Assembly: GCF_010723575.1 (NCBI RefSeq)
Contig: NZ_BLKZ01000001.1
Location: 2,852,001 to 2,916,000, forward strand
Direction: 5' to 3'
Length of the DNA stretch: 64,000 bases
Source: Mycobacterium bourgelatii
Lineage (GTDB): Bacteria > Actinomycetota > Actinomycetes > Mycobacteriales > Mycobacteriaceae
Below the pieces are notes generated by a model. It was not told the origin of the DNA and made no database searches. It saw only the letters and a list, made by a program, of their open reading frames with translations. The position numbers were made by a program, and so were the translations under genes. The first letter of the stretch is position 1. Each line of letters starts with the position of its first letter. This document shows positions 7,922 to 17,281 of the stretch, piece by piece.

Positions 7922-9304
7922 CTAGGCGATTGAGCCCTGCTGGCGCCTAGCGCGCCGGCGACCTGCTGCGCGTGGCGCTCCCAGGCTTCCGCGGTGTGAC
8001 GACGCCGACCCCACCTGCGCGCGGCCGCCTGTCCCTGACGACTGAGCGCCGCCGCGCCGGCGTCGACGCCCGTCCGTGCTGTGTCGACGAGGCTGGGCCG
8101 GCTGCGACGACGCGGGGTTAGGCAGCGGAGCCCGTTTCGGGGCAATCTCGCCGACCAGCACCTGCACCGATGGAGAGTCGGCGTTCACCTGCTGTGGGGT
8201 CACCTGGATGCCCGCACGGCGCAGCAGCACCTGGGTGTCCCTGCGCTGCTCAGGTAGCACGACAGTGACGACGTCCCCACTGTTTCCGGCCCGCGCCGTG
8301 CGCCCGGACCGGTGCATGTAGGCCTTGTGTTCGCTGGGCGGATCGACGTGCACCACCAGTTCCACCTCGTCAACGTGCACGCCGCGGGCGGCGATATCCG
8401 TTGCGACTAGAACGCGCGCCTGGCCGTCGGCGAACGCGGCAAGATTGCGGTCACGTGCGGGCTGAGACAGGTTGCCGTGCAGGTCAACTGACGGTACGCC
8501 CGCCTCGGTGAGCTGCTTAGCCAGCTTGCGGGCTTGATGCTTGGTGCGCAGGAACAGAATTCGGCGGCCGGTGCCTGAAGCGAGGCGGTGTACCAACTCT
8601 TTCTTGGCTTCGGCTCCGGCTACGTGGAACACGTGGTGGGTCATCTCGGGCACCGGCGCGTTGACCTCGTCAACGGAATGCAGCACCTCGTTACGAAGGA
8701 ATCGATTGACGAGCTTGTCCACGCCGTTGTCGAGGGTCGCGGAGAACAGCAGCCGTTGGCCTCCCGCCGGTGTGGCCGCCAGGATCCGGGTTACGCCCGG
8801 CAGGAACCCGAGGTCCGCCATGTGGTCGGCTTCGTCGATCACGGTGATCTCGACGGCGTCGAGGCTGATCAGACGCTGTTTCATCAAGTCTTCGAGCCGA
8901 CCCGGGCAGGCCACGACGATGTCGATACCCGACTTGAGCGCGCTCACCTGCCGGCCTTGCGAAACGCCGCCGAAGATCGTGGTAACCCGCAGGCCGCAGG
9001 CGGCGGCCAACGGCTCGAGCGTCGCCGTGATCTGGGTGGCCAACTCGCGGGTGGGCGCAAGCACCAGGCCCGATGGCCGCGACGCCCGCCTGGTGCCTCC
9101 AGAAAGCCTGCTGGCCAACGGAATTGAGAAGGCCAGCGTCTTTCCGCTGCCAGTTTTACCGCGGCCCAGGACGTCACGGCCGGCGAGGGTGTCAGGCAGC
9201 GTTTCGGCCTGAATCGGGAACGGCTGGGTGATGCCGCCGGCGGCGAGGGCTTTGATCAGCGGTCCGCGCACGCCAAGGTCGGCGAAGGATTGGGTTGTAG
9301 TCAC
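7922..9304 (-). CDS. DEAD-box ATP-dependent RNA helicase (RhlE-like)
   Basis: A 460-residue DEAD-box helicase. Motifs in order: Q-motif region FADLGVRGPLIKAL..ITQPFPIQ, Walker A GKTGSGKT, PTREL, GG, TPGR equivalent (CPGRLEDL), DEAD (VIDEADHMADLGF), SAT, and in the second RecA domain VATDIAARGVHVDEVELVVH and HRSGRTARAG. The tail is basic and low-complexity (RRRRGGAQ), typical of RNA-binding extensions in RhlE-type enzymes. It likely remodels rRNA or mRNA structure, for example in the cold. GTG 9304 begins MTTTQSFADLGV and follows an AGGCACC-type site; upstream frame sequence is shadow. Confidence 0.93.
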   Translation of the reverse strand: MTTTQSFADLGVRGPLIKALAAGGITQPFPIQAETLPDTLAGRDVLGRGKTGSGKTLAFSIPLASRLSGGTRRASRPSGLVLAPTRELATQITATLEPLAAACGLRVTTIFGGVSQGRQVSALKSGIDIVVACPGRLEDLMKQRLISLDAVEITVIDEADHMADLGFLPGVTRILAATPAGGQRLLFSATLDNGVDKLVNRFLRNEVLHSVDEVNAPVPEMTHHVFHVAGAEAKKELVHRLASGTGRRILFLRTKHQARKLAKQLTEAGVPSVDLHGNLSQPARDRNLAAFADGQARVLVATDIAARGVHVDEVELVVHVDPPSEHKAYMHRSGRTARAGNSGDVVTVVLPEQRRDTQVLLRRAGIQVTPQQVNADSPSVQVLVGEIAPKRAPLPNPASSQPAQPRRHSTDGRRRRRGGAQSSGTGGRAQVGSASSHRGSLGAPRAAGRRRARRQQGSIA

Positions 9305-9687
9305 TGCTGAGGTGCCTTTCAGGCATGGTGCCGGGTCGCCGCGACGGCGTCGTCGCGGGACAGGCACAGCTGGCGAGATTGCCGGTGGGCAAAATCGATC
9401 GCCGCGAGACAAGCGTGTGCTGGTGCACGGATCATCGGAACTCGGGTGCTCGGGCCGCGATTTTCGGGCCGGCGAGCGGAGGGATGAACAAGCGTTCCAC
9501 GACGTAGTTGGCATCGTTTCGGATGCCGACGTTGCTACCAACCTACCGCATGTCCGCGCCGAAGCGACCATCAGCGGTCGGAACTGCCCGGCGAACCACT
9601 CTTCGAATTGCCACGGCGAGGGCACCACCAGCTCGGTTTGCACCCCGATGAACCCCGTCGAGCGGCGAGGTGCCGGCAGCTACCGAT

Positions 9688-9876
9688 ATGTCGATAGCGT
9701 TGGGGAGCGTGAACTACCGCTTCCGCGTCGGCGACGGCGGCGCGCAGACGCCGTCCCGGGTGAACTACGCGCGAGCGTCGCGCGGCGCCTTCGTCAACAC
9801 CGGCCTGCGCGCGTTGGGGCGTTACGACCTCCTGTTCGACGCTGACGGCGGCTATGTCGGGTTGCGCACCCGGTAA
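9688..9876 (+). pseudogene. Short orphan C-terminal fragment (possible gene remnant)
   Basis: A reading frame of about 62 codons lies alone in a 633-base gap (9305-9937). It begins MSIALGSVNYRFRVGDGG and ends RYDLLFDADGGYVGLRTR. The last part has the look of the closing strands of a larger globular or aspartic-protease-like protein (DLLFDADGGYVGL), with no visible N-terminal counterpart upstream. Either it is the 3' remnant of a decayed gene or a small protein of its own. I do not recognise it, and the rest of the gap holds nothing I can support. Confidence 0.3.
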
Positions 9877-9937
9877 CCGATCGGCGCTACAAGAATCACG
9901 CAAGAATCCGCCAAGGTCGGCGTTCGACGCTCCAACC

Positions 9938-10963
9938 ATGAATCCGATCGACCTCCTCGTCGTAGCAGTTGCATGCGGAGCCTTTGCCTGGACGTTGGCG
10001 CGGTACGCGCCGAAGGCAATGCCGAACGCAGATCTGGCGGCCCAGGGCGTTCTCGGCGTCTACACCGGCTTGATGGTGCGTGACATTTCCTTCAGCGCCC
10101 TCGGCTCCAACTGGCCCATCGTCATCGCCATCACCGTCAGCACCCTGGTCGTCAGCGTCGCGGGCGGCGCACTCCTAGGTCTGCACCGTGACGTCAGCCC
10201 GCTGACCGGCGGGCTCGCGCTCGTGGCCGGCGGTTCGTCCGGACTGGTCGCCATCGCCAAAGACCTCGGCGGCGACGACCGGGTTGTCGCGGCCGTGCAA
10301 TACCTTCGCGTCGCGTTGATCACCGCCGCCATGCCGGTGGTCGCGACGGTTTTCTTCCACGCCCACGCGGGAGACGGCGCGCAGATCAGCGACACCGGTT
10401 CGCTTCCTTTGCGTTTCGAATTGCCGCTCATCGCCGTCATCGTGTTGATCGGCGCGCTCAGCGGTCGTCTGGTACGCATGCCGGGTGCCGGGCTGATCGG
10501 CCCGATGGCCATCACGATCGCTCTGGAATTCTCCGGGCTCGTGCAGGGCTTCGCCGTTCCGATGCTCCTGGTCCAGTTCGCGATCATGATGATCGTCTGG
10601 CAGACCTTGCTGACCTTCAACCGGGAATCGCTGCGGGCGATCCGGCGCATTCTGCCCGGCGCGCTCGCCCTGATCATGGTGCTCAACGTCGCCGCGGCCG
10701 GCCTCGGTGTCGTGCTGGCCGACGAAGCCGGACTGAGCATGCTTGACGGTTACCTCGCGACGAGCCCGGGTGGCATATATGCGGTGCTCGGCACCGCCGC
10801 GGGTTCGGGCTCCAATGTGGCTTTCGTCATGGCGGCGCAGATCATTCGGGTCGTGCTCATGCTCTTCTCCGCGCCCTTCGTCGCGCGGATGTTCATGCGG
10901 TTCACGCCCGAAGGTGCTGCGGCGAGCACGCCGAGCCGCGAGCTGATTCCAGTCGCCGCCTGA
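9938..10963 (+). CDS. AbrB-family (AmoR-like) integral membrane transport protein
   Basis: A 341-residue polytopic membrane protein with the internal duplication of the membrane AbrB family. Each half ends in a similar block: GLMVRDISFSALG / TGGLALVAGGSSGLVAIAKDLG and GYLATSPGGIYAVLGTAAGSGSNVAFVMAAQIIRV. About nine hydrophobic helices are visible and the protein ends shortly after the last. The family includes poorly characterised transporters once called ammonia-monooxygenase regulators; substrate unknown. ATG 9938 starts directly with the first transmembrane helix (MNPIDLLVVAVACGAF). It is followed by a long hairpin, so it is probably a single-gene transcript. Confidence 0.82.
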   Translation: MNPIDLLVVAVACGAFAWTLARYAPKAMPNADLAAQGVLGVYTGLMVRDISFSALGSNWPIVIAITVSTLVVSVAGGALLGLHRDVSPLTGGLALVAGGSSGLVAIAKDLGGDDRVVAAVQYLRVALITAAMPVVATVFFHAHAGDGAQISDTGSLPLRFELPLIAVIVLIGALSGRLVRMPGAGLIGPMAITIALEFSGLVQGFAVPMLLVQFAIMMIVWQTLLTFNRESLRAIRRILPGALALIMVLNVAAAGLGVVLADEAGLSMLDGYLATSPGGIYAVLGTAAGSGSNVAFVMAAQIIRVVLMLFSAPFVARMFMRFTPEGAAASTPSRELIPVAA

Positions 10964-10975
10964 CGGTCCACAGGC

Positions 10976-11039
10976 CGCCGAACGTGTGCCCTGTGACCCG
11001 CCCAAGCCGCCGGACGGGCCACAGGCCACACGCTCGGCG
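10976..11039 (+). terminator. Long hairpin after AbrB-family gene
   Basis: Two 20-base arms (10976-10995 and 11020-11039) are complementary at 18 of 20 positions around a 24-base loop. It begins 13 bases after the stop at 10963 and has no U-tract, as is common in mycobacteria. It is most likely a transcription terminator; a regulatory role for the dioxygenase gene at 11172 is possible. Confidence 0.55.
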
Positions 11040-11171
11040 CCGGGTTGGGTAAGGCGCAAAATGCCAGCTCGCGGGGGCTGACCGGCTTTAAGAGATGTGC
11101 AAGAAATGCACAAGTCGGCCAAGTGAGACTCATATCAAGTACCAAAAGCACAACCAAGGGGAGTAACGGGG

Positions 11172-12194
11172 ATGCTCACAACAACCGTCAACGAGACAAA
11201 TCAGCAGCAGTCGAGTGACGAGGGGGCAGAGATGAAGTCACCGATGCGCCCTCAGCCGGTCGCCGGACCGACGGTGTGGGATGCCGCCAGCCTGGACGCG
11301 TGGGACTACATGATCGCGGTCGACCCGCACCAGGCCGAGGCCTGCCTGCGCATCCGCGACGAACTGCGCCGCCGGGGCCGGCGGCTGGACACCATCGAGC
11401 CGTCAGATTTCCAGGAGCCGGCGCTCGCGGAGATCGCTCGCGGTATCCGCTACTGCCTGCACCTCGGTCCCGGCTTCGCCGTGCTGCGCGGGCTTTCTTT
11501 CGAAGGCTGGACGGATGAGGAAGCGTCGATGCTCTACTGGGGCCTGGGCACCTACCTGGGCGCCCCTCAGCCGCAGAATCGGCAGGGCGACCGCGTCTAC
11601 CTCGTGCAGGACACCGGCCAGTCGATCGGCGAGGCCCGCGGCTCCAAGACGAACTCGGCACTGATCTTCCACACCGACTCCGCCTGCGCCTACGCCGGCA
11701 GCCGCCCCGACGTGCTCGGGCTGCTGTGCCTGCGCAAAGCGGTGTCGGGGGGCGAGTCGCTGATGGTCAGCGGCCACGCCGCATACAACGCGCTGCTCGA
11801 GACGTCGCCCGAATTGTTGGAAGAGCTCTACGGCGAATTCTGCTTTGACCGCTCCCACGAGACGGAACCGGGCGAAGACCCGATAACCATGGGATCGGTG
11901 TTCACCGACACCGCCGACGGCGTTCAGCTTCGCTACAACCGCTTGCACATCGAACTGGGGCACTACAAGAGCGGTCGGCCGCTCAGCGACCGTCAGCGCC
12001 AAGCTCTCGACGCTCTGGACCGCGCCCTGAACGACCCCAGCCGGGCAGTCACCTTCACGCTCCAACCCGGCGACGTGCTGTTTGCGGACAACTACGTGAC
12101 GCTGCACAACCGGCACGCGTTCGTCGACGCTACCGAGGTTGAGGCGCGGCGCTGCTTGGTCCGGTTGTGGCTGGCTGGCGAGCCGCTCAACTGA
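11172..12194 (+). CDS. TauD/TfdA-like Fe(II)/2-oxoglutarate-dependent dioxygenase
   Basis: A 340-residue clavaminate-synthase-like dioxygenase. The facial triad is visible as H167-T-D169 in IFHTDSACAYAG and a distal histidine at about 312 in VTLHNRHAF, followed by an arginine-rich 2-oxoglutarate anchor region (ARRCLVRLWL). GDVLFADNYVTLHNRHAF is the family's typical closing block. It would hydroxylate, desaturate or otherwise oxidise a small molecule or carrier-bound residue. ATG 11172 follows AAGGGGAG at good spacing; a second ATG at 11232 is possible. An MmpL-FHA gene starts 120 bases downstream on the same strand, so the two may be co-transcribed. Confidence 0.87.
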   Translation: MLTTTVNETNQQQSSDEGAEMKSPMRPQPVAGPTVWDAASLDAWDYMIAVDPHQAEACLRIRDELRRRGRRLDTIEPSDFQEPALAEIARGIRYCLHLGPGFAVLRGLSFEGWTDEEASMLYWGLGTYLGAPQPQNRQGDRVYLVQDTGQSIGEARGSKTNSALIFHTDSACAYAGSRPDVLGLLCLRKAVSGGESLMVSGHAAYNALLETSPELLEELYGEFCFDRSHETEPGEDPITMGSVFTDTADGVQLRYNRLHIELGHYKSGRPLSDRQRQALDALDRALNDPSRAVTFTLQPGDVLFADNYVTLHNRHAFVDATEVEARRCLVRLWLAGEPLN

Positions 12195-12314
12195 CGCCCG
12201 CCACACCGGGCCATTCGGCAAGAAAGTTCCAAGACGCTCGCGACATGCTTTGCGAGAAGTGCGACGATCTGAAAGGTGCGCGATCAGCGATGACCCGGGG
12301 GAAGGGCAACTGAC

Positions 12315-15300
12315 ATGTTGAGGCACCTGGCCGCATTCACCGTGCGGCGCCCCGCAGCGGTTCTAATTCTCGTCCTGGTCGTGATAGCCCTGAGCATCGT
12401 GCTCGGCGGCTCGGTGTCCGACAAGCTTGGTACCGGCGGAAACACCGACCCGTCGGCGGAATCGTCACAGGCCGACGAGTTCTTGAACCAGCAATTCGGC
12501 AATACGGCGAATCTGGTGATTCAACTCCTCCCGCGCGAGGGGAACGTCGAAAGCCCGCAGGTCGCCGCGGTACGCGACCAAGTGCTTCGAGCGATTGCGG
12601 CCGAGAAAGATGCCAAGGTCACCAGGTCTTTCGGGGACCAGGGCGCTACCGACCTGCGCAGTAAGGACGGCCGCTCCGGCCTGATGCTGGTGCACGTCGG
12701 CGGAACCGGGGACGAGGCCGCCGAAACGGCCAAACGGATCATCGCGGACTTGCCGCACGACCCCAACGTCGACGTGCGCGCGGGCGGCTCCCTCGGTGTG
12801 CAGCAGGAGATCCGGGACAAGGTCAAATCGGATCTCAAGACCAGTGAAAGCATCGCTGTGCCGGTGTCACTGGCGGTGCTGGTCATCGTGTTCGGCGGTC
12901 TGATCGCGGCACTGCTGCCCGTGGTCGTCGGAGTCGTCTCGATCGTCTCCACCCTGTCGGTGTTGCTGCTCATGACGACGATCACCGACGTGTCGGTGCA
13001 CGCCCTCACCGTCACCACCGCGTTCGGCCTCGGCCTGTCCATCGACTTCGGACTGTTGATGGTGTCGCGATACCGCGAGGAATGCGCCAACGGCAAAGAC
13101 CACCATTCGGCGATCATCGCCACCGTCACCACCGCCGGCCGAACGATTTTGTTCAGCGCCGCCACGGTCACCTTGGCGATGATGAGCCTGCTGGTCTTTC
13201 CCACTTACTTCCTGCGTTCGGTCGGGTTGGCCGCGACCGCCACCGTCTTGCTGTCGGCGCTGAGCGCGATCATCGTGCTGCCCGCGATGCTTGCCCTACT
13301 GGGTAAGCGGGTCGATTCGCTGTCGATCATCCGCCGCAAGACGGCGTTGTCGGCCGATTCGCTGTTCTGGCGCAGGTTCGCCGAGGTGGTGACGCGCCGG
13401 CCACTCCTGTATGCGCTACCGGTTGTCGCGGTGCTGCTCGCGTTGGGCATCCCATTCCTCAATGCCCAGTACGCGACCCCTGACGAGCGCGCGCTGCCGA
13501 CGAATTCGAGTGCGCGCCTGGTGGCCGAGTCACTGCAGCAAGATTTCTCGCTGGATCCCTCGCAGGCGATCTCGCTGGTCACCCGCAACGACCCCGACGC
13601 GCTCAAGAGACTTTCCGCGGATGTCTCCCGCATGAACGGGGTCAAGCTGGTCAACGGACCGCTCGGCAGGTACGAGCACGGCCAGTTGGTGGGGGAGCAG
13701 CCTGCGGCCGCCGCGTCCGGGCCGGCGTACGCCACCGTTTTCCTGACGGTTCAAGCGGATTCGGACACCGCCCAGGAACTGGTCCGAGACATCCGGAGCA
13801 AGATCAGCAATCACCAGGTCGAAGTCGGTGGCCCGACCGCAACACTCATCGACAGTCGCGCCGCGATAGCCGATAGGCTTCCCGTGGCGATCGGCCTGAT
13901 CGCCGTGTCCACCTTCATATTGCTGTTCCTGTTCACGGGCAGCGTGGTGGTGCCGGTCAAAGCGTTGTCGCTGAATCTTCTTGTGCTAAGCGCCGTTCTG
14001 GGGGTGATGGTATGGATCTTCCAAGAGGGCCACTTGGCGTCGGTGCTGGGTGTTTCGCCGGCGCCGCTGAACCCGTCCATGGTCGTGTTGCTGTGCGCCA
14101 TCGCGTTCAGCCTCTCTGTCGACTATGAGATCTTCTTGCTCTCGCGGATCAAAGAAGCCCGCGATTCGGGGTTGGACAACAACGCATCAACGGTGATCGG
14201 GCTGGGTCGGGTTGGCCGGATCGTCACCAGCGCCGCACTGTTGCTGACGATCACCTTGATTTCGTTCGCCAATGGGTTGTCCTTCATGAAGATGTTCGGC
14301 ATCGGCACGGCGTTAGCCGTCGTGATCGACGCGTCGATCATTCGCGGCGTCGTGGTGCCGGCGTTCCTGCGTGTTGCCGGCGACCTCAACTGGTGGGCGC
14401 CGAAACCGTTGCGATGGCTGCACGATCGCATTGGCATCAGCGAAGAGCCGTCCGGGGTCGAGGAAGTCATATCGGCGGTGGAACCGGCAGCGCCGCCCGC
14501 GGCTCCACCTGCCGCTCGGCCGGCCGGGGCGCCGGTGGAGGCCCCAGTGTCACCGACGAAAAAGACTGTCGAGGAACCCATTCCGAGCGGCCCCAGCCCG
14601 ACCGGCAAGCTAACCGAGGTCGAGGTCATCCCTGGTCGGCACCTCGTCGCCAATGTCAAGGGCACGGTTATCGTTGTGGCGCACCGCGATCGGGAGCCGT
14701 TGTCGCAGGAATCCTTGGCCGCACAGCAACTGGCGGCTCTCGTAGACATGGTCCGGAACACGAGCCCGCAGAAGTTGGTCACCGCATTCCAGAGGATCGC
14801 GCGGGAACCCTGGGATCGCACCATGGTTGACGTCGGGATCATCATGCCCACGTCGACAGGCTTGGAGATCTTGCTGTGTGGTGCCGTCACTGTCACGCTC
14901 GACGACGGCGCCGACCGGACCGTGCTGCGCGGGCGCGGACGCCTGGTGCACCGATCCGTACCCACACCCCGGGTGGCCACGGTGATCACCGTCGACGAGT
15001 TGGGCCAGCGGTCGCACGCTTCCCCCGGTGTGAGCGGCGTCTTCAAGCTGACCGAAGGAACCGTGCCGGGAGAAGGTGCCGTCCTGTGGTCAACGCCCGC
15101 GCGGTCCGCGCCGAAACCCGCTCCACCGGTGTCACCGAACCGACCTTTCAGCCTGGACGTGCGGGCTCGGAACGAATGGACGCCCGAACCTTCAGTGGCG
15201 GATTCGGATCATCTGCGGCGATGGGTTGTGCTGGATGACAACTCTCGGTTCGATATCGACCACGACTGCATCATCGGCCGGGACCCGCGCGGGTCCGAAG

Positions 15301-15626
15301 CTGCGCACCGCGGACTTCGTCCGATCAGCATTGACGATCATGCCGGTGAGATGTCTCGGGCTCACCTGGAGGTCCGAATCGTCAACGGAGACGTGCTCGT
15401 TGTCGACTGCCACTCCACCAATGGGGTTTTCATGCGTGAGCCGGACCAGCTGGACTGGACCAGGCTCCAACCGTGGGAGCCTGCGTTGTGGCGCCCGGGC
15501 TCATACGTGCAATTAGGTGGGCGCATATTGCGGTTACACGCGTCCAATGGCCAAGTGGCGCAGCGTGGTCCGCGTGTCAATTTGCATCACCACGTGCCGC
15601 GGGAGATGTACGAGGGCCGTGCGTAG
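12315..15626 (+). CDS. MmpL/RND transporter with C-terminal FHA domain
   Basis: A 1103-residue MmpL-family protein. The transporter core (about residues 1-710) has the N-terminal helix after HLAAFTVRRPAAV, the first extracytoplasmic loop, a helix bundle with TAFGLGLSIDFGLLMVSRYREE, a second loop and a second bundle with AIAFSLSVDYEIFLLSRIKEA, ending NWWAPKPLRWLHDRIG. A Pro/Ala-rich linker follows, then an unrecognised 170-residue domain, then an FHA domain (about 975-1080: IIGRDPRGSE, MSRAHLEV, NGDVLVVDCHSTNGVFM). FHA domains bind phosphothreonine, so activity or assembly may answer to Ser/Thr kinases. MmpL proteins export lipids or siderophores. RBS GGGGGAAGGG precedes ATG 12315. Confidence 0.9.
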   Translation: MLRHLAAFTVRRPAAVLILVLVVIALSIVLGGSVSDKLGTGGNTDPSAESSQADEFLNQQFGNTANLVIQLLPREGNVESPQVAAVRDQVLRAIAAEKDAKVTRSFGDQGATDLRSKDGRSGLMLVHVGGTGDEAAETAKRIIADLPHDPNVDVRAGGSLGVQQEIRDKVKSDLKTSESIAVPVSLAVLVIVFGGLIAALLPVVVGVVSIVSTLSVLLLMTTITDVSVHALTVTTAFGLGLSIDFGLLMVSRYREECANGKDHHSAIIATVTTAGRTILFSAATVTLAMMSLLVFPTYFLRSVGLAATATVLLSALSAIIVLPAMLALLGKRVDSLSIIRRKTALSADSLFWRRFAEVVTRRPLLYALPVVAVLLALGIPFLNAQYATPDERALPTNSSARLVAESLQQDFSLDPSQAISLVTRNDPDALKRLSADVSRMNGVKLVNGPLGRYEHGQLVGEQPAAAASGPAYATVFLTVQADSDTAQELVRDIRSKISNHQVEVGGPTATLIDSRAAIADRLPVAIGLIAVSTFILLFLFTGSVVVPVKALSLNLLVLSAVLGVMVWIFQEGHLASVLGVSPAPLNPSMVVLLCAIAFSLSVDYEIFLLSRIKEARDSGLDNNASTVIGLGRVGRIVTSAALLLTITLISFANGLSFMKMFGIGTALAVVIDASIIRGVVVPAFLRVAGDLNWWAPKPLRWLHDRIGISEEPSGVEEVISAVEPAAPPAAPPAARPAGAPVEAPVSPTKKTVEEPIPSGPSPTGKLTEVEVIPGRHLVANVKGTVIVVAHRDREPLSQESLAAQQLAALVDMVRNTSPQKLVTAFQRIAREPWDRTMVDVGIIMPTSTGLEILLCGAVTVTLDDGADRTVLRGRGRLVHRSVPTPRVATVITVDELGQRSHASPGVSGVFKLTEGTVPGEGAVLWSTPARSAPKPAPPVSPNRPFSLDVRARNEWTPEPSVADSDHLRRWVVLDDNSRFDIDHDCIIGRDPRGSEAAHRGLRPISIDDHAGEMSRAHLEVRIVNGDVLVVDCHSTNGVFMREPDQLDWTRLQPWEPALWRPGSYVQLGGRILRLHASNGQVAQRGPRVNLHHHVPREMYEGRA

Positions 15627-15839
15627 AGCGGTCCCCGTGTGCAAAGATCCGGCGTATGGCAAACCAGCACACCTGGGCTAATACGGGCGGGGAGCGCCGG
15701 GGGTTGACTAGCCAAGGCAAGGGGTAGCCCGGACCCGGCCGTCTAGGCGCGAAGGCCCTAGCGCGCGATCCGAGAGGTCCAGAGAAGTCAGCAATGTGAT
15801 GATCGGGAAGATGTCCAGAAGAAGACCAGAGGCGAACCG

Positions 15840-17000
15840 TTGTCGACAGTAATCTCCTTTCCTCGCCACGTCCGGATAGGGGCCGGTGCGCTCCGCGACG
15901 TTGCGGACGTGCTCGAAGGCCTGAAGCTGCGTCGTCCACTGCTGGTCACCGACGCGTATTTGACCGCGACCGGTGCGGCGGAGCGGCTGCTCAACCTGCT
16001 AAGCGACGCGGGGATGTCGGTTGCTCTTTTCGATCGCACCGTCCCGGACCCCACCACCGCATCGTTAGAGGACGGGCTGGAAGCGGTCCGCGCGCACGGC
16101 GCCGATTGCGTCATCGGCTTCGGCGGCGGTAGCCCAATGGATTCCGCGAAAGCGTTGGCCGTGCTGGCACACCAAGGCGGCCCGATGCGAAAGTTTAAGG
16201 CGCCGAGCAGCTATGTCGGACCGGCGCTTCCCGTCATCGCGATTCCTACTACGGCAGGAAGCGGCTCGGAGGCAACACAATTCACGGTGATCAGCGACAG
16301 CGAGACGAACGAGAAGATGCTGTGCCCGGGTTTGTCGTTCCTGCCTGTCGCTGCGATTGTGGACTTTGAACTCACCATGTCAATGCCGCCGCGGCTCACC
16401 GCGGACACCGGTGTCGATGCGCTCACTCACGCGGTCGAGGCGTACGTGAGCCGCAAGGCAAATCCGATCAGCGACGCCTTTGCCCTTTCAGCGATACGGC
16501 TGATTTCCCGCAACATCAAGCGTGCCTACCGGGACGGTTCGGATGCGGGGGCACGCGAGGCGATGATGGTCGCCGCCACGCAGGCGGGTATGGCGTTTTC
16601 CAATTCGAGCGTCGCCTTGGTGCACGGCATGAGCCGTCCAATCGGCGCACATTTCCACGTGGCCCACGGGTTGTCCAACGCGATGCTCTTTCCTGCAGTG
16701 ACGGAGTTTTCGGTCCATGGCGCGCAGGGGCGGTACGCCGACTGCGCAAGGGCATACGGCGCGGTCGATGCTCGGGCCAGTGACGATGTTGCGGCTGGCG
16801 CGCTGGTGGACGCGCTCGCTCAATTGTGTTCCGAACTCGAGGTTCCCACGCCGCGGTCCTATGGCATCGACAAGCAGGCTTGGGATTCGTTGACTTCCCT
16901 GATGGCTCAGCAAGCGCTGGCGTCCGGTTCGCCGGCGAACAACCCGGTGGTCCCGACCGCCGAGCAGATTGAGGCGATCTACGGACGGGTGTACGGGTGA
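15840..17000 (+). CDS. Iron-containing (group III) alcohol dehydrogenase
   Basis: A 386-residue Fe-ADH, normal length. The nucleotide site reads IGFGGGSPMDSAKA, and metal ligands are supplied by DTGVDALTHAVEAY and HGMSRPIGAHFHVAHGLSNA (Asp plus three His pattern). PTTAGSGSEAT is the usual NAD-pocket block. It interconverts an alcohol and aldehyde; the physiological substrate is unknown. The start is TTG 15840 after CAGAGGCG, since no ATG or GTG gives a family-like N-terminus. The 213-base gap after the MmpL-FHA gene could hold a promoter (TTGACT around 15703), so operon membership is uncertain. Confidence 0.88.
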   Translation: MSTVISFPRHVRIGAGALRDVADVLEGLKLRRPLLVTDAYLTATGAAERLLNLLSDAGMSVALFDRTVPDPTTASLEDGLEAVRAHGADCVIGFGGGSPMDSAKALAVLAHQGGPMRKFKAPSSYVGPALPVIAIPTTAGSGSEATQFTVISDSETNEKMLCPGLSFLPVAAIVDFELTMSMPPRLTADTGVDALTHAVEAYVSRKANPISDAFALSAIRLISRNIKRAYRDGSDAGAREAMMVAATQAGMAFSNSSVALVHGMSRPIGAHFHVAHGLSNAMLFPAVTEFSVHGAQGRYADCARAYGAVDARASDDVAAGALVDALAQLCSELEVPTPRSYGIDKQAWDSLTSLMAQQALASGSPANNPVVPTAEQIEAIYGRVYG

Positions 17001-17193
17001 GATTTGGCCCCGTCGGTTGACCGCCACATGTGGGTCGCCGTCCCGAAGGTGGCGAAGAATCCGGTTGAAAACCGTTGCGCTGCAATTGCGAGGTTCGTTC
17101 GGTCTAGGCGCTCGCCAGCAAGCCCGTGCAGTAACCACCGAACCTGAAAATCCCCTGTGAATGCGCTGGGCATTTCCGGCGAGTCTGCGGATA

Positions 17194-17225
17194 TTACTTG
17201 AAAGTAAGAAACTCGCGAGTAACTT
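17194..17225. promoter_or_regulatory. Two adjacent palindromes upstream of the PE gene
   Basis: TTACTT-GA-AAGTAA (17194-17207) is immediately followed by the perfect decamer ACTCGCGAGT (17211-17220), extended outward to AAG-N2-ACTCGCGAGT-N2-CTT (17206-17225). They lie 57-88 bases before GTG 17282. Such dyads are typical operators for dimeric repressors; the cognate protein is not identifiable here. Confidence 0.45.
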
Positions 17226-17281
17226 CAGGCAGATCGGGGGGTGACCGGTAGTCATCAAGCAATCAAATCAAGGGGATGCAC

